A stretch of DNA of 64,000 nt, taken from Ruminococcus sp. (GTDB lineage: Bacteria; Bacillota; Clostridia; Oscillospirales; Ruminococcaceae). The translations under genes and the position numbers were made by a program. The stretch lies in assembly GCF_019417665.1 (NCBI RefSeq), contig NZ_DXUU01000004.1, positions 54,507-118,506 on the forward strand, read 5' to 3'. The notes under the pieces are model-generated. The model searched no databases, had not been told where the DNA came from, and was given only the letters and a program-made list of their open reading frames with translations. This document shows, one piece after another, positions 16,823 to 26,295 of the stretch; positions within the stretch are counted from its first letter, which is position 1, and every line of letters begins with the position of its first letter.

Positions 16823-17965
16823 ATGGCAAAGGCAAAGAAAGAAAAAACACCATCCGAACCGGGCGGCACAAGATCCGGGAAGAAACCCGGCGGCGGTGCT
16901 GTCATTGGGTCGGTTCTACTGTTTATTTTGACATGTATTCTGGGAATTTTCTTCTTGTGCAGTATGACAATGCACACGGCATTGACCCAGGGCAGTCTTT
17001 CGAAGGCACTTTCTAAAGTAGATCTATCCCAGGCGGAGATCACAGAGGGCGGCAAGACTCAGAAGCTGGGTACGTGGATATACGACTGGTATCTGTGGGA
17101 TGCACCCAATCTATCCCAGGAGTATGCCGAAACAGTCATGGCACAGCCGGAGGTCAATGAATTTTTCTGTGATTATCTGCACGAGCTGAGTGCCTATCTC
17201 AACAAGAAGACCGATACCCTGCCGGAACTGGATGTGAATGACATTGCAGATCTGATGCAGGTGGATCTGGCGACACGGATGCAGAAAGAGACCGGCGTGA
17301 CCTTTGCAGAAGCGGATCGTCAGTCGATCCAATGGAGCATGGGCGATGATATTGCAGACTGGAACGAGAATCTTCAGGAGAAAATCGGTTCTGGTTTCGG
17401 GAAATTTTTCGTGCGGTTTTCCTGCACCATGTCAGGTGTGATCACCTTTGGTGTTTACCCAGTTGTTTGCTTTATTCTGTGGCTGTTTCTGGCGATCAAA
17501 GGGCACTGGCGCAAGGGCAGATTCCTTACAGGCTATGGCTGTGCAGTTGCCATTCCCAGTTTGCTTGTGCTGGCAGTCAGCGGTATTCTGCTGTTGCTGG
17601 TGAATGTGTTTGACATGATCCCAGCGCTATCTTTTGCAGCAGATGGACTTCCCACGCTGCTGCTGCCGGCGGTATGGTCCAGTCTGACAGTTGCACTTTG
17701 TGGCATGATCGTGGCATCCATCGGGATCTGCACCAATGCTGTTGTTAAGGCAAAGCGGAAAAAGGCAAAGATTGCGGAAATGCAGCCGGCAGCACCTGCA
17801 GCTGCGGCAGAACCAGAACCGACTCCGGAATTTGTCTACACCGAGGCACCGGAAACCAAGGCAGAAACCTCTGCTTCTGAGCCAACCGTGCAGCTCTGTC
17901 CTCACTGCGGTGTACAGAATGAACTAGGCAGTAAGTTCTGCGGCTCTTGCGGTCAGAAAATGTAA
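16823..17965 (+). CDS. Zinc-ribbon membrane protein of unknown function
   Basis: A 380-aa protein with a lysine-rich start, one membrane span at about 27-50, an extracytoplasmic segment of about 130 residues, then three more spans (about 205-225, 240-265, 280-305). A charged, Ala/Pro/Glu-rich linker leads to a C-terminal zinc ribbon with two CxxC knuckles (LCPHCGVQNELGSKFCGSCG). It has a consensus promoter and GGAGG before the ATG, and stands alone. I do not recognise a functional family. The zinc ribbon resembles those fused to many Firmicute membrane proteins and may mediate protein contacts. Confidence 0.75.
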   Translation: MAKAKKEKTPSEPGGTRSGKKPGGGAVIGSVLLFILTCILGIFFLCSMTMHTALTQGSLSKALSKVDLSQAEITEGGKTQKLGTWIYDWYLWDAPNLSQEYAETVMAQPEVNEFFCDYLHELSAYLNKKTDTLPELDVNDIADLMQVDLATRMQKETGVTFAEADRQSIQWSMGDDIADWNENLQEKIGSGFGKFFVRFSCTMSGVITFGVYPVVCFILWLFLAIKGHWRKGRFLTGYGCAVAIPSLLVLAVSGILLLLVNVFDMIPALSFAADGLPTLLLPAVWSSLTVALCGMIVASIGICTNAVVKAKRKKAKIAEMQPAAPAAAAEPEPTPEFVYTEAPETKAETSASEPTVQLCPHCGVQNELGSKFCGSCGQKM

Positions 17966-17993
17966 GGTCACACATACATAAGCATAAAAACAA

Positions 17994-18028
17994 AACCGGA
18001 ACGATCGGTGTGGTCGTTCCGGTTTTTT
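17994..18028. terminator. Bidirectional terminator
   Basis: AACCGGAACGA and TCGTTCCGGTT form an 11-bp perfect stem with T and A tracts on either side, between the convergent zinc-ribbon and LRR-dockerin genes. Confidence 0.88.
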
Positions 18029-18042
18029 GTGTTATTGTGGTT

Positions 18043-19728
18043 TTATCTCAGGACTTCCTCCCAAGTCACATCTTGTCCCACAGACTTTTTGGCGTAATAC
18101 ACCAGGATATAGTAGGCATCATTTGCAGTAACACTGCTGTCGTTGTCTATGTCTGCTGCTTTTATTTGTGCATCTGTTAGCCCGGAATCCTGGTTCACGG
18201 ACATTTTTGCGTAGGCGAGGAGACAGAGGTAAGCGTCGTTGGCATCAATGATGGTGTTGCTGTCAGTATCCCCCAGAAGATAGCCCTCTTGTACTGTGCC
18301 GTCTGCAAAATGAATGGTGGCACTTGTTAGTGCTTGGTTGCTGTTTGCCACGCTGATGGCATCCCATGTTTCCTTTGTACCATCGTAATAAACATCTGTC
18401 AATGCGTTGCAGCCATAAAATGCACATTTTTCCACGCTGGTCACGCTTTTCGGAATGGTAATAGAGGTCAGACTGGCACAGGCATCAAATGTATAATCTT
18501 TCAGGCTTGTGATACCGTCCGGAATTGTAATTGTCGTCAGTCTGGTGTTATACGCAAATGCAGTGTCTCCAATGTATGTCACACTGTCCGGGATTTCCAC
18601 CTTCGTCAGCCGGCGGCAGCCGTTGAATGCATAGTGTCCGATACTTGTTACGCTGTCTGGAATGGAAACATCAGCTAAGTTGCTGCAGGATAAAAAGGCA
18701 AAGCTGCCAATATTTGTGACACTGTTTGGGATGGTAACAGCGGTGAGACTTTTGCATCCACTGAATGTAGAATTTTTAATGCTTGTGATACTGCCGGGAA
18801 TCGTCAATTCTGTGACAAGATTGTCATTGAGATAGAGCTTTTCTGCATAGTATAGGGGGCTGCTGTCATAGGAGCTGATGTTCATTCTGCACCATGCTGC
18901 CAGATCTGTAATATATACAGCCTCTAAATTGTCACAGTCGTAAAATGCGCTTGACGAGATTCCTACCACACTGTCAGGAATGGTGACCGTGGTCAGGCTT
19001 GTGTTCTTGTAAAAAGCCCTTCCTGCAACGCCCTTTGTTCCATCTTTGAGTGCTGCGTCTGTTACATCGCCATCGCAGCCAATGGCCCATGTATCTGCAT
19101 ATTTGATGCCAGTCTGATTGTTGAGCAAAGGTGTACCCGAAAACGCATCCTCTCCAATGTATGTCACGCTGTCTGGAATGATAACGGAGACTAAACTTTC
19201 ACAGCCTGCAAATGCAGATTTGCCAATGCTTGTCACGCCGTCTGGAATGACAACAGAAGTCAGATTGGTGCAGTCCTGGAACGCTTCATTTGCAATTCCC
19301 CTTGTTCCGGCTTTGAATTCTGCGTCGGTCACATCGGTATCGCAGTCTATCACCCATGTATCTGCATATTTGACGCCAGTTTGCTCATTTAATAAGGGCG
19401 TATTCTTAAACGCATTCCTTTCAATTCTTGTGATACTGTCTGGAATGATGACAGAAGTCAGATTGCGGCAATATTCAAATGCCACATTATTAATAGCAGT
19501 TACCGCTAATCCGTCGATCTCAGCCGGAACTTCCAATTCTGTTGCATTGGAAATGCATTGTGTAATTGCAATTGTTCCGCTGAACATCACTCCATATTTG
19601 AAACCGTCATCCGTTTCCGCACTCGCCGTAATTTTCATCTCTGGCTGAGCCGTCTGTACAACAGGGGCAATACTAATACAAAGCAGACCGGCAGTCAAAG
19701 CTGCCATAACACGTTTCCAAAATTTCAC
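18043..19728 (-). CDS. Secreted LRR-dockerin protein, third of a tandem set
   Basis: A 561-aa exported protein with a signal peptide (KFWKRVMAALTAGLLCIS...), about twelve BspA-type LRR_5 repeats and a C-terminal dockerin with loops DTDSNTIIDANDAY and DIDNDSSVTANDAY. The start is taken as the GTG at 19728: it lies eight bases after AAGGAG and aligns with the MKFWKR start of both upstream paralogues; the TTG at 19734 is only three bases from that site. Two LRR blocks repeat the motif TPLLN(E/N)QTGIKYADTW around residues 105 and 200, showing internal duplication. It is the last gene of the tandem and ends at a bidirectional terminator. Confidence 0.88.
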   Translation of the reverse strand: MKFWKRVMAALTAGLLCISIAPVVQTAQPEMKITASAETDDGFKYGVMFSGTIAITQCISNATELEVPAEIDGLAVTAINNVAFEYCRNLTSVIIPDSITRIERNAFKNTPLLNEQTGVKYADTWVIDCDTDVTDAEFKAGTRGIANEAFQDCTNLTSVVIPDGVTSIGKSAFAGCESLVSVIIPDSVTYIGEDAFSGTPLLNNQTGIKYADTWAIGCDGDVTDAALKDGTKGVAGRAFYKNTSLTTVTIPDSVVGISSSAFYDCDNLEAVYITDLAAWCRMNISSYDSSPLYYAEKLYLNDNLVTELTIPGSITSIKNSTFSGCKSLTAVTIPNSVTNIGSFAFLSCSNLADVSIPDSVTSIGHYAFNGCRRLTKVEIPDSVTYIGDTAFAYNTRLTTITIPDGITSLKDYTFDACASLTSITIPKSVTSVEKCAFYGCNALTDVYYDGTKETWDAISVANSNQALTSATIHFADGTVQEGYLLGDTDSNTIIDANDAYLCLLAYAKMSVNQDSGLTDAQIKAADIDNDSSVTANDAYYILVYYAKKSVGQDVTWEEVLR

Positions 19729-19758
19729 TTTCAAAACTCCTTTTTCATAATCTCCAAA

Positions 19759-22185
19759 TTACAGAATTTCTTCCCATGTGACATCTTGTCCCACAGACTT
19801 TTTGGCATAATACAGCAGGATATAGTAGGCATCATTTGCAGTAACACTGCTGTCGTTGTCTACGTCTGCTGCTCTCATCTGTGTATCGGTCAGCCCGGTG
19901 TCACTGCCTAAGGATTGTTTTGCGTAGGCGAGGAGACAGAGGTAAGCGTCGTTGGCATCAATGATGGTGTCGCAGTCGATGTCACCGGGCTGTATTTCCG
20001 GTGCAATGTCGCCGTCACTGCAATGGATCGTGGCATAGGAAAGTGTGCTATTTCCTGTATCTGAAATGGAAATTGTATGCCATTGATCTATCGTTCCGGC
20101 GTAGTATACATTCGTTAGCTTTTTGCAGCCGTTGAATGCATTCGATTCGATCTGGACAATGCTGTCCGACAAGGTCAGGCTGGTGAGATTGGACGCTGCA
20201 AATGCATTGCTGCTGATTCCAGTTACAGGCACTCCCATCAGTTCTGCGGGGATTTCCGTTTCTGTTATATCAGCATCACATCCGCTTACGACAAATGCAT
20301 TGTTTTCTACCTGCTGATAAGAAACGCCATAGTGTATCGCTGCATTCTCCAATGCTTCATTTTCGCTATACAGCGTGATTTTTTCCCATTGGTCTGCGCT
20401 GCCGTTGTAGTAAATATCCGTCAGGGCAGCACATCCTGTGAACGCACGCTGCCCGATGAGCGTTACCGTATCTGGAAGAACGACTTCCTTGAGATTCTCA
20501 CAACCGTAAAATGCCCCTTTCATAATGCTTTCGGTCTTCACCGGGACAATGAAATATTCCAGAGCCGTACAGTTATACAGCATCTCCGAGGGAATTTTCG
20601 TCACACTATCGGGAATAGAGAGCCGTGTCAGAGAAGTGCAGCCTCGGAATGCGCTTTCGCCAATTGTGTTAACGCCTTGCGGCAAAACAACTTCTGTCAA
20701 TCCGATGCAATTCTGAAAGGCGCTTTTCCCGATGTAGACAATGCCTGTAGACATGGTGATCTGTGTCAAACTGGTACAATCCTGAAAAGCGCTGTTCCCA
20801 ATACTGGTCACACACTGAGGCAGTACCATCTCTGCCAAACCGGTACAGCCTGAAAATGCACTTTCCTGAATGACAGTAACACTCTCTGGTATGGTAATGC
20901 CGGTCAGTGCTGTACACTCGTAAAATGCTCGAGGTCCGATTTTTATAACGTCTGCTGGAAGCACCACTTCGCCGGAACAGGTGGTGCCGTCAATCACTAC
21001 GCTATTGAGGATGACCAGGGGACTTTCTGTACGCTTCATTTCCAGCCAGGCAGTTCCATCAAATACCTGATCGCCAAAATTCGTCAGCGTTTCGGGCATA
21101 TTGATATCTGTCAAACTGGTACAATTCTCAAATGCGAAATTTCCGATACTTGTTACGCTGTTGGGAATGGTAATGCTGGTCAGCTGGTTGCAATTGTAAA
21201 AGGTAAGAAAATTTATGCTTGTGAGGGCTTTCGGCAGGATAATGCTGGTCAGATCTTCACAATGGCGGAATGCACTCCCGGCGATTTCTGTGACACTGTC
21301 CGGAATGACAAGGGAGGTAAAATCGCAGGAGCAAAAAGCGTCTGAACCGATATAGGTCAGGGTTCCCGGCAGATTGATCTCTGCTACGCTTGTGGCACGG
21401 AAGAGATCGTCTTCAATTCTCGTCAGATTTGCTGGAAGTGTGACATTTGTCAGGCGCAGGCATTCTGCAAATGCAGATTCTTCTATGCTTGTGACGGTGT
21501 CCGGAATGACGATTTCTGTCATGCTGGTGCAGTCGTAAAATGCAGAAGCGCCGATGCTCTCCAGACTCTCTGGCAGGATCACATTTCCCAGATCTTCATG
21601 AAAATAAAATGCTGCGTGCCCGATTCTTTTCAGACCCTCTGGTAGAACGATACTGGTCAGATCCCGATCAAATGCTCCGGCTGCAATGGTTTTTATGCCG
21701 ATTCCCGCCGGAACAACCACATCACCCTGCTGTTCACTCTCCAGTAAGAAGCCATCCACCACCACGAAGCCGTCTACAGCCGCCGCCTCTGCCGCTGTTA
21801 GAAAAGGGGTGTTGGCAAAGGCATTGGCTTGGATGTCCAGAATGCTGTCGGGAATGGTCACATCCGTCAGATTGGTACAATCCTGAAATGCACCGCCAGA
21901 AATCCCTGTCACGGGAACACCGTTGATCTCGCTGGGAATCTCCACAGAAGTCACCGAAGCATCACAGCCGGTGATCCAGATATGCGTACCTGTGCCGGGT
22001 TCCAAATTTACGGCATCGTCTGAAAAATATTCATCAAAGTTGAAAATATCGTATGTGTCGTGATGAAGATAAGTTGCACTTGCAGTGAGCTCTGTCTCCG
22101 GCAAAATCGTCTGTATTACCGAAACACTGCCAACACAGAGTAATCCGGCAGTCACTGCTGCTATAGCACGTTTCCAAAATTTCAT
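19759..22185 (-). CDS. Secreted LRR-dockerin protein, second of a tandem set
   Basis: An 808-aa exported protein. A signal peptide (MKFWKRAIAAVTAGLLCVGS) precedes about twenty LRR_5 repeats, interrupted near residue 125 by a short region with AAEAAAVDGFVVVDGF and near residue 390 by a WLEMKRTESPLVILNSVVID spacer typical of BspA repeats. The dockerin (DIDCDTIIDANDAY, DVDNDSSVTANDAY) is at the C-terminus. ATG 22185 has AAGGAG eight bases upstream. Only 30 bp separate it from its neighbours on both sides, and the junction sequences are nearly identical, so the set arose by tandem duplication and is likely one transcript. Confidence 0.9.
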   Translation of the reverse strand: MKFWKRAIAAVTAGLLCVGSVSVIQTILPETELTASATYLHHDTYDIFNFDEYFSDDAVNLEPGTGTHIWITGCDASVTSVEIPSEINGVPVTGISGGAFQDCTNLTDVTIPDSILDIQANAFANTPFLTAAEAAAVDGFVVVDGFLLESEQQGDVVVPAGIGIKTIAAGAFDRDLTSIVLPEGLKRIGHAAFYFHEDLGNVILPESLESIGASAFYDCTSMTEIVIPDTVTSIEESAFAECLRLTNVTLPANLTRIEDDLFRATSVAEINLPGTLTYIGSDAFCSCDFTSLVIPDSVTEIAGSAFRHCEDLTSIILPKALTSINFLTFYNCNQLTSITIPNSVTSIGNFAFENCTSLTDINMPETLTNFGDQVFDGTAWLEMKRTESPLVILNSVVIDGTTCSGEVVLPADVIKIGPRAFYECTALTGITIPESVTVIQESAFSGCTGLAEMVLPQCVTSIGNSAFQDCTSLTQITMSTGIVYIGKSAFQNCIGLTEVVLPQGVNTIGESAFRGCTSLTRLSIPDSVTKIPSEMLYNCTALEYFIVPVKTESIMKGAFYGCENLKEVVLPDTVTLIGQRAFTGCAALTDIYYNGSADQWEKITLYSENEALENAAIHYGVSYQQVENNAFVVSGCDADITETEIPAELMGVPVTGISSNAFAASNLTSLTLSDSIVQIESNAFNGCKKLTNVYYAGTIDQWHTISISDTGNSTLSYATIHCSDGDIAPEIQPGDIDCDTIIDANDAYLCLLAYAKQSLGSDTGLTDTQMRAADVDNDSSVTANDAYYILLYYAKKSVGQDVTWEEIL

Positions 22186-22215
22186 TTTCAAAACTCCTTT
22201 TTCATAATCTCCAAA

Positions 22216-24639
22216 TTACAGAATTTCTTCCCATGTGACATCTTGTCCCACAGACTTTTTGGCATAATACAGCAGAATATAGTAGGCATCATTTGCAGTA
22301 ATGCTGCCGTCACCGTCTACATCTGCTGCTTTCACTTGTGCATCTGTCAGCCCAGAATCCTGGTTCAAGGAAATTTTTGCATAGGCGAGGAGACAGAAAT
22401 AGGCGTCATCTGCATCGATGGTGTTATCGCCGTCAATGTCACCAGACTGTATTTCCGGTATAATATCACCGTCACTGCAATGGATGGTCGCATAGGAGAG
22501 CGATTCGTTTCCTTCTTCAGAAATGGCAATCGTCTGCCACTGTGCTATAGTTCCCGTATAGTAGACATCGGAAAGACTGGAACATGCGGAAAATGCAAGT
22601 GCATCAATGCTGGTCACACTGTTCGGAATCGTGATTACCTCTAGCGCAGTACAATTGGAAAAGGTGCTGCGCTGAATGGTGGTGACGCTGTCCGGAATGA
22701 CAAGCAGCTTTATCAAATTGCAATCCGCAAATGCGCTTTCTGCAATGCTTGTTACCGGAACGCCATAAGCCTTTTCCGGAATTGTCACTTGAGTGGCGTT
22801 TTTGGCACAGGAAACGACTTCTGCTGTACCATCATCCAAAATCCGATAAGTCAGAATGATGTCGCCGTCACTGCAATGAATGGTCGCAGCGAAGAGCGGC
22901 TCATTTCCTTCCTCTGCAATGGTAATCGTCTGCCACTGTGCCATAGTTCCGGCATAGTAGACGTCGGAAAGACTGGTACATGCGGAAAATGCAGATGCAT
23001 CAATGCTGGTCACACTGTCCGGGATCGTGATTTCTGCCAACTCAGTACAATTGAAAAAGGTATTGGATTGGATGGCAGTGATGCCATCTGGAATGACAAG
23101 CCGCTCTATCAAATTGCAATCTGCAAATGCGCTTTTTGCAATGCTTGTTACCGGAACACCATAAGCCTTTTCTGGAATTGTCACTTGATCAGCATCTTTG
23201 GCACAGGAAACCACTTCAGCTGTATCATCTTCCAAAATCCGATAAGTCAGATTATAATGTATATTTGCGTTTAAAAGCGGTTCCTCACTTTTTACACTCC
23301 ATGTCCTTTCATTCCACGAAGCTTCTGAGCCACCATAATACACGTCTGTCAGATTATCACACGCCTCAAATGCATTATCGCCAATATTGGTCAAAGTTGC
23401 AGGAAGAGTAATGGTAGTCAGTGCAGTGCAGTTAGAAAATGCATTGTACTCAATACGTGTCACACCGTCTGGAATGACGATTTCCGTTAAGCTGAAACAG
23501 TTTTGAAAAAAGCCATGAATATCAGAAGAAAGCAATTCCGTAATTTGATTTGAAAGTGTTACCGATTGTAGTTCAGAGCAACCGTAAAACATACCGAGGC
23601 CAACTTCTGTTACGCTGTCTGGGATGGCAATTGCAGTGAGACTTGTACAGCAGGCAAATGCTCTATTTCCAATACTCGTCACACTGTCTGGTATGGTGAT
23701 GGAAGTCAATTTATAGCATTCATAAAATGCGAGGTTATCGATACTCGTCACATTGTCCGGAATGGTGATGGAGGTCAGGTTATAGCATCCAAAAAACATA
23801 GCCTCATGAATACTTGTCACATTGTTTGGTATGGTGATAGAGGTCAGGCTGGTACACGATTCAAATGCACTGCGTCCAATACTTGTCACACTGTTTGGGA
23901 TGGTAATAGAGGTCAGATTATCGCAGCCTTTAAATGCAGAGCTTCCAACGCTTGAAATGCCTTCTGGAATGATATAAGTGCTTGATTTCTCGTTGGGGTA
24001 AGAAATCAGTTCTGTTTGATCTTTATTGAATAGTACACCATCTATACAGCAATAAGAAGTATTGTTATCTGATACACTGAAAGAAGTCAGGCTGGTGCAG
24101 TGACAAAATGCACCGTTTCCAATGGTTGTTACACTGTCTGGAATGGTGATAGAGGCCAGACTGGTACAATCTTCAAATGCCCCGCCACCAATGCTTGTTA
24201 CATTGTCTGGTATAGAGATGGAAGCCAAGCGATAGCATTCAAAAAACGCATAATTATCAATACTCGTCACACTGTTTGGTATGTCGATAGAAATCAGATT
24301 GGTACATGCTTCAAACGCATCGTGTCCAATGCTTGTTACACCGTCTGGAATAATAATGGAGGTCAGTTTGTCGCACGAATAAAACGCTTTATATCCAATG
24401 CTTGTCACCGCTATCCCGTCAATCTCTGCAGGAATTTCTACTTCCGCAGCCGTTTCATCACAATCCGTAATCTCAATTGTCCCGTCATCCAATACAGAAT
24501 ACGACAAATCCCCATAAGTATACTCGTCTGCGCTTGTCGCAATCTCTACTTCAGGTAAAACTGTCTGCATTACTGGAACACTTCCCACGCAGAGCAGCCC
24601 GGCAGTCACTGCTGCCATAACACGTTTCCAAAATTTCAT
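22216..24639 (-). CDS. Secreted LRR-dockerin protein, first of a tandem set
   Basis: An 807-aa exported protein with signal peptide MKFWKRVMAAVTAGLLCVGS, about eighteen LRR_5 repeats and a C-terminal dockerin (DIDGDNTIDADDAY, DVDGDGSITANDAY). Two modules of about 125 residues (near 465-590 and 590-720) are almost copies: both contain ILxDxTAEVVSCAK, VTIPEKAYGVPVTSIA, the DVYYxGTxAQWQTI spacer and IHCSDGDII. GGAGG precedes the ATG, and a -10 TATAAT (24677-24672) with a TTGTCT -35 lies upstream, so this is the promoter-proximal gene. It would display LRR surfaces on a cellulosome scaffold. Confidence 0.9.
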   Translation of the reverse strand: MKFWKRVMAAVTAGLLCVGSVPVMQTVLPEVEIATSADEYTYGDLSYSVLDDGTIEITDCDETAAEVEIPAEIDGIAVTSIGYKAFYSCDKLTSIIIPDGVTSIGHDAFEACTNLISIDIPNSVTSIDNYAFFECYRLASISIPDNVTSIGGGAFEDCTSLASITIPDSVTTIGNGAFCHCTSLTSFSVSDNNTSYCCIDGVLFNKDQTELISYPNEKSSTYIIPEGISSVGSSAFKGCDNLTSITIPNSVTSIGRSAFESCTSLTSITIPNNVTSIHEAMFFGCYNLTSITIPDNVTSIDNLAFYECYKLTSITIPDSVTSIGNRAFACCTSLTAIAIPDSVTEVGLGMFYGCSELQSVTLSNQITELLSSDIHGFFQNCFSLTEIVIPDGVTRIEYNAFSNCTALTTITLPATLTNIGDNAFEACDNLTDVYYGGSEASWNERTWSVKSEEPLLNANIHYNLTYRILEDDTAEVVSCAKDADQVTIPEKAYGVPVTSIAKSAFADCNLIERLVIPDGITAIQSNTFFNCTELAEITIPDSVTSIDASAFSACTSLSDVYYAGTMAQWQTITIAEEGNEPLFAATIHCSDGDIILTYRILDDGTAEVVSCAKNATQVTIPEKAYGVPVTSIAESAFADCNLIKLLVIPDSVTTIQRSTFSNCTALEVITIPNSVTSIDALAFSACSSLSDVYYTGTIAQWQTIAISEEGNESLSYATIHCSDGDIIPEIQSGDIDGDNTIDADDAYFCLLAYAKISLNQDSGLTDAQVKAADVDGDGSITANDAYYILLYYAKKSVGQDVTWEEIL

Positions 24640-24715
24640 ATAGAAAAACCTCCAAATCTTAATATAGCAATATTATACCACTTTGTCCTAGAAAAGACAA
24701 GATTATGACCAGAAT

Positions 24716-26110
24716 TCATCTCTTTTCTTCTTTCGCATCTTTTTCCAGCACGGCAAATGCCTGGCGCAGATTTCGAACTCCAGCAATTTTGATTTGGTAT
24801 GTACCGCCTTTTAACTCATGTAGGCACTGCTGCGGCACAATACACCGGGTGAAGCCCATGCGCTCCGCCTCCAGTACACGCCGCCGGATGTGAGATATCC
24901 CACGGACTTCGCCGCCTAAGCCCACTTCGCCGAATGCCACGGTTTTTTCGGAGATGGGCTTGTCCACCAGAGAGGAAAACAGGCACAGTGCTACCGCCAG
25001 ATCGCCGGCAGGTTCATCCAGCTTGAAGCCGCCTACCACGTTCAAATACACATCTAATGTGCCGTAAAACAGCCCCAGATGCTTTTCTAGTACTGCAATG
25101 AGAATGATCATGCGGCTGTAATCGAATCCCTGAGTCTGCCGCCGTGGTGCGGAAAAACCGCTCTTTGTGGCAAGTACCTGAATTTCCGCCAAAATGGGAC
25201 GAGAACCCTCTAACATGCAGGTGACGCAGGTGCCGGAAACGTTTTGGGGTCTGCCGTCCAGCAGCATTGCCGAGGGATTGGGTACTTCGTGGAGACCGCT
25301 GTCCTGCATTTCAAAGACACCCACTTCATTGGTAGAGCCGTAGCGGTTTTTCACTGCCCGGAGCATCCGGTAGGACAAGTTTCGTTCGCCTTCGAAGTAC
25401 AGCACTGTATCTACAATGTGTTCCATGACCTTCGGTCCGGCAATGGCACCGTCCTTGTTCACATGCCCCACGATCCAGATGGGGATATCCAGCTGCTTCG
25501 CTGTATGCATAAACAGATTGGTGCACTCCCGCACCTGGGTGAGGCTGCCTGGGCTGGAGGAGATTTCTTCCATGTGCATGGTCTGGATGGAGTCGATAAT
25601 GACAATATCCGGCTTGCAGGATGCAATGGTATCGCAGATGCTCTGGGCATCTGTGACGGTCAGCAGGTACAGGTTTTCTGTGGTAACACTCAGCCGTTGG
25701 GCACGAAGTTTGATCTGCTTGGCGGATTCTTCCCCGGAGACATACAGCACCGAGTGCTCTTCGCCGAAATACTGGCAGATTTGCAGGAGCAGAGTACTTT
25801 TACCGATACCCGGCTCGCCGCCCAGCAGGACAATGGAACCTCGTACCAGACCGCCGCCCAGCACACGATCCAGTTCACTTACGCCGGTATGATAGCGCAC
25901 ATCGGCAGAGGTGTCCACTTCCTGGAGCTCCTGAATGCGGTCGGTCAGGTCTACCGGTTTCCGCCGGGCATTGCCTGTGCCGGAGGGAACGGGCAGGGGA
26001 ACATCTTCTTCCAGGGTATTCCATGCGCCGCAGGATGGACACTTGCCGTTCCATTTGGCGCTTTCATAGCCGCACTCGGTGCAGCGGTAGATGGTTTTGG
26101 GTTTTGGCAT
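24716..26110 (-). CDS. radA: DNA repair protein RadA (Sms)
   Basis: A 464-aa RecA-like branch-migration ATPase. The N-terminal zinc finger is CTECGYESAKWNGKCPSC; Walker A is GEPGIGKST; the RadA-specific motif is KNRYG (KNRFG in most homologues, conservative); the C-terminus is the Lon-like P domain (GEVGLGGEVRGISHIRRR). It processes recombination intermediates. AGGAGAG lies before the ATG. Its own promoter, TTGAAA (26227-26222), 17 bp, TATAAT (26204-26199), is in the gap upstream, with a GGCGGAT-GAT-ATCCGCC hairpin (26164-26180) in the leader. Confidence 0.96.
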   Translation of the reverse strand: MPKPKTIYRCTECGYESAKWNGKCPSCGAWNTLEEDVPLPVPSGTGNARRKPVDLTDRIQELQEVDTSADVRYHTGVSELDRVLGGGLVRGSIVLLGGEPGIGKSTLLLQICQYFGEEHSVLYVSGEESAKQIKLRAQRLSVTTENLYLLTVTDAQSICDTIASCKPDIVIIDSIQTMHMEEISSSPGSLTQVRECTNLFMHTAKQLDIPIWIVGHVNKDGAIAGPKVMEHIVDTVLYFEGERNLSYRMLRAVKNRYGSTNEVGVFEMQDSGLHEVPNPSAMLLDGRPQNVSGTCVTCMLEGSRPILAEIQVLATKSGFSAPRRQTQGFDYSRMIILIAVLEKHLGLFYGTLDVYLNVVGGFKLDEPAGDLAVALCLFSSLVDKPISEKTVAFGEVGLGGEVRGISHIRRRVLEAERMGFTRCIVPQQCLHELKGGTYQIKIAGVRNLRQAFAVLEKDAKEEKR

Positions 26111-26163
26111 GGTTTATCTCTCCTATTTTGATTCATGTTGCGTCAAAAGTTCAATATGAAGCT

Positions 26164-26227
26164 GGCGGATGATATCCGCCCTGCAAAGTCTCACTATGAT
26201 TATACCATATCAAGCCCTTGCTTTCAA
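26164..26227 (-). promoter_or_regulatory. radA promoter and leader hairpin
   Basis: TTGAAA-17-TATAAT reads on the minus strand (26227-26199). The 7-3-7 palindrome at 26164-26180 lies in the transcribed leader and belongs to the GGCGGAT subtype of the window's intergenic repeats. Confidence 0.7.
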
Positions 26228-26295
26228 CTGCACAGATGCAAAAAATGCCGTACCGTTTTCCAACGATACAGCAATTTTACATATTCTGTTTTCTG

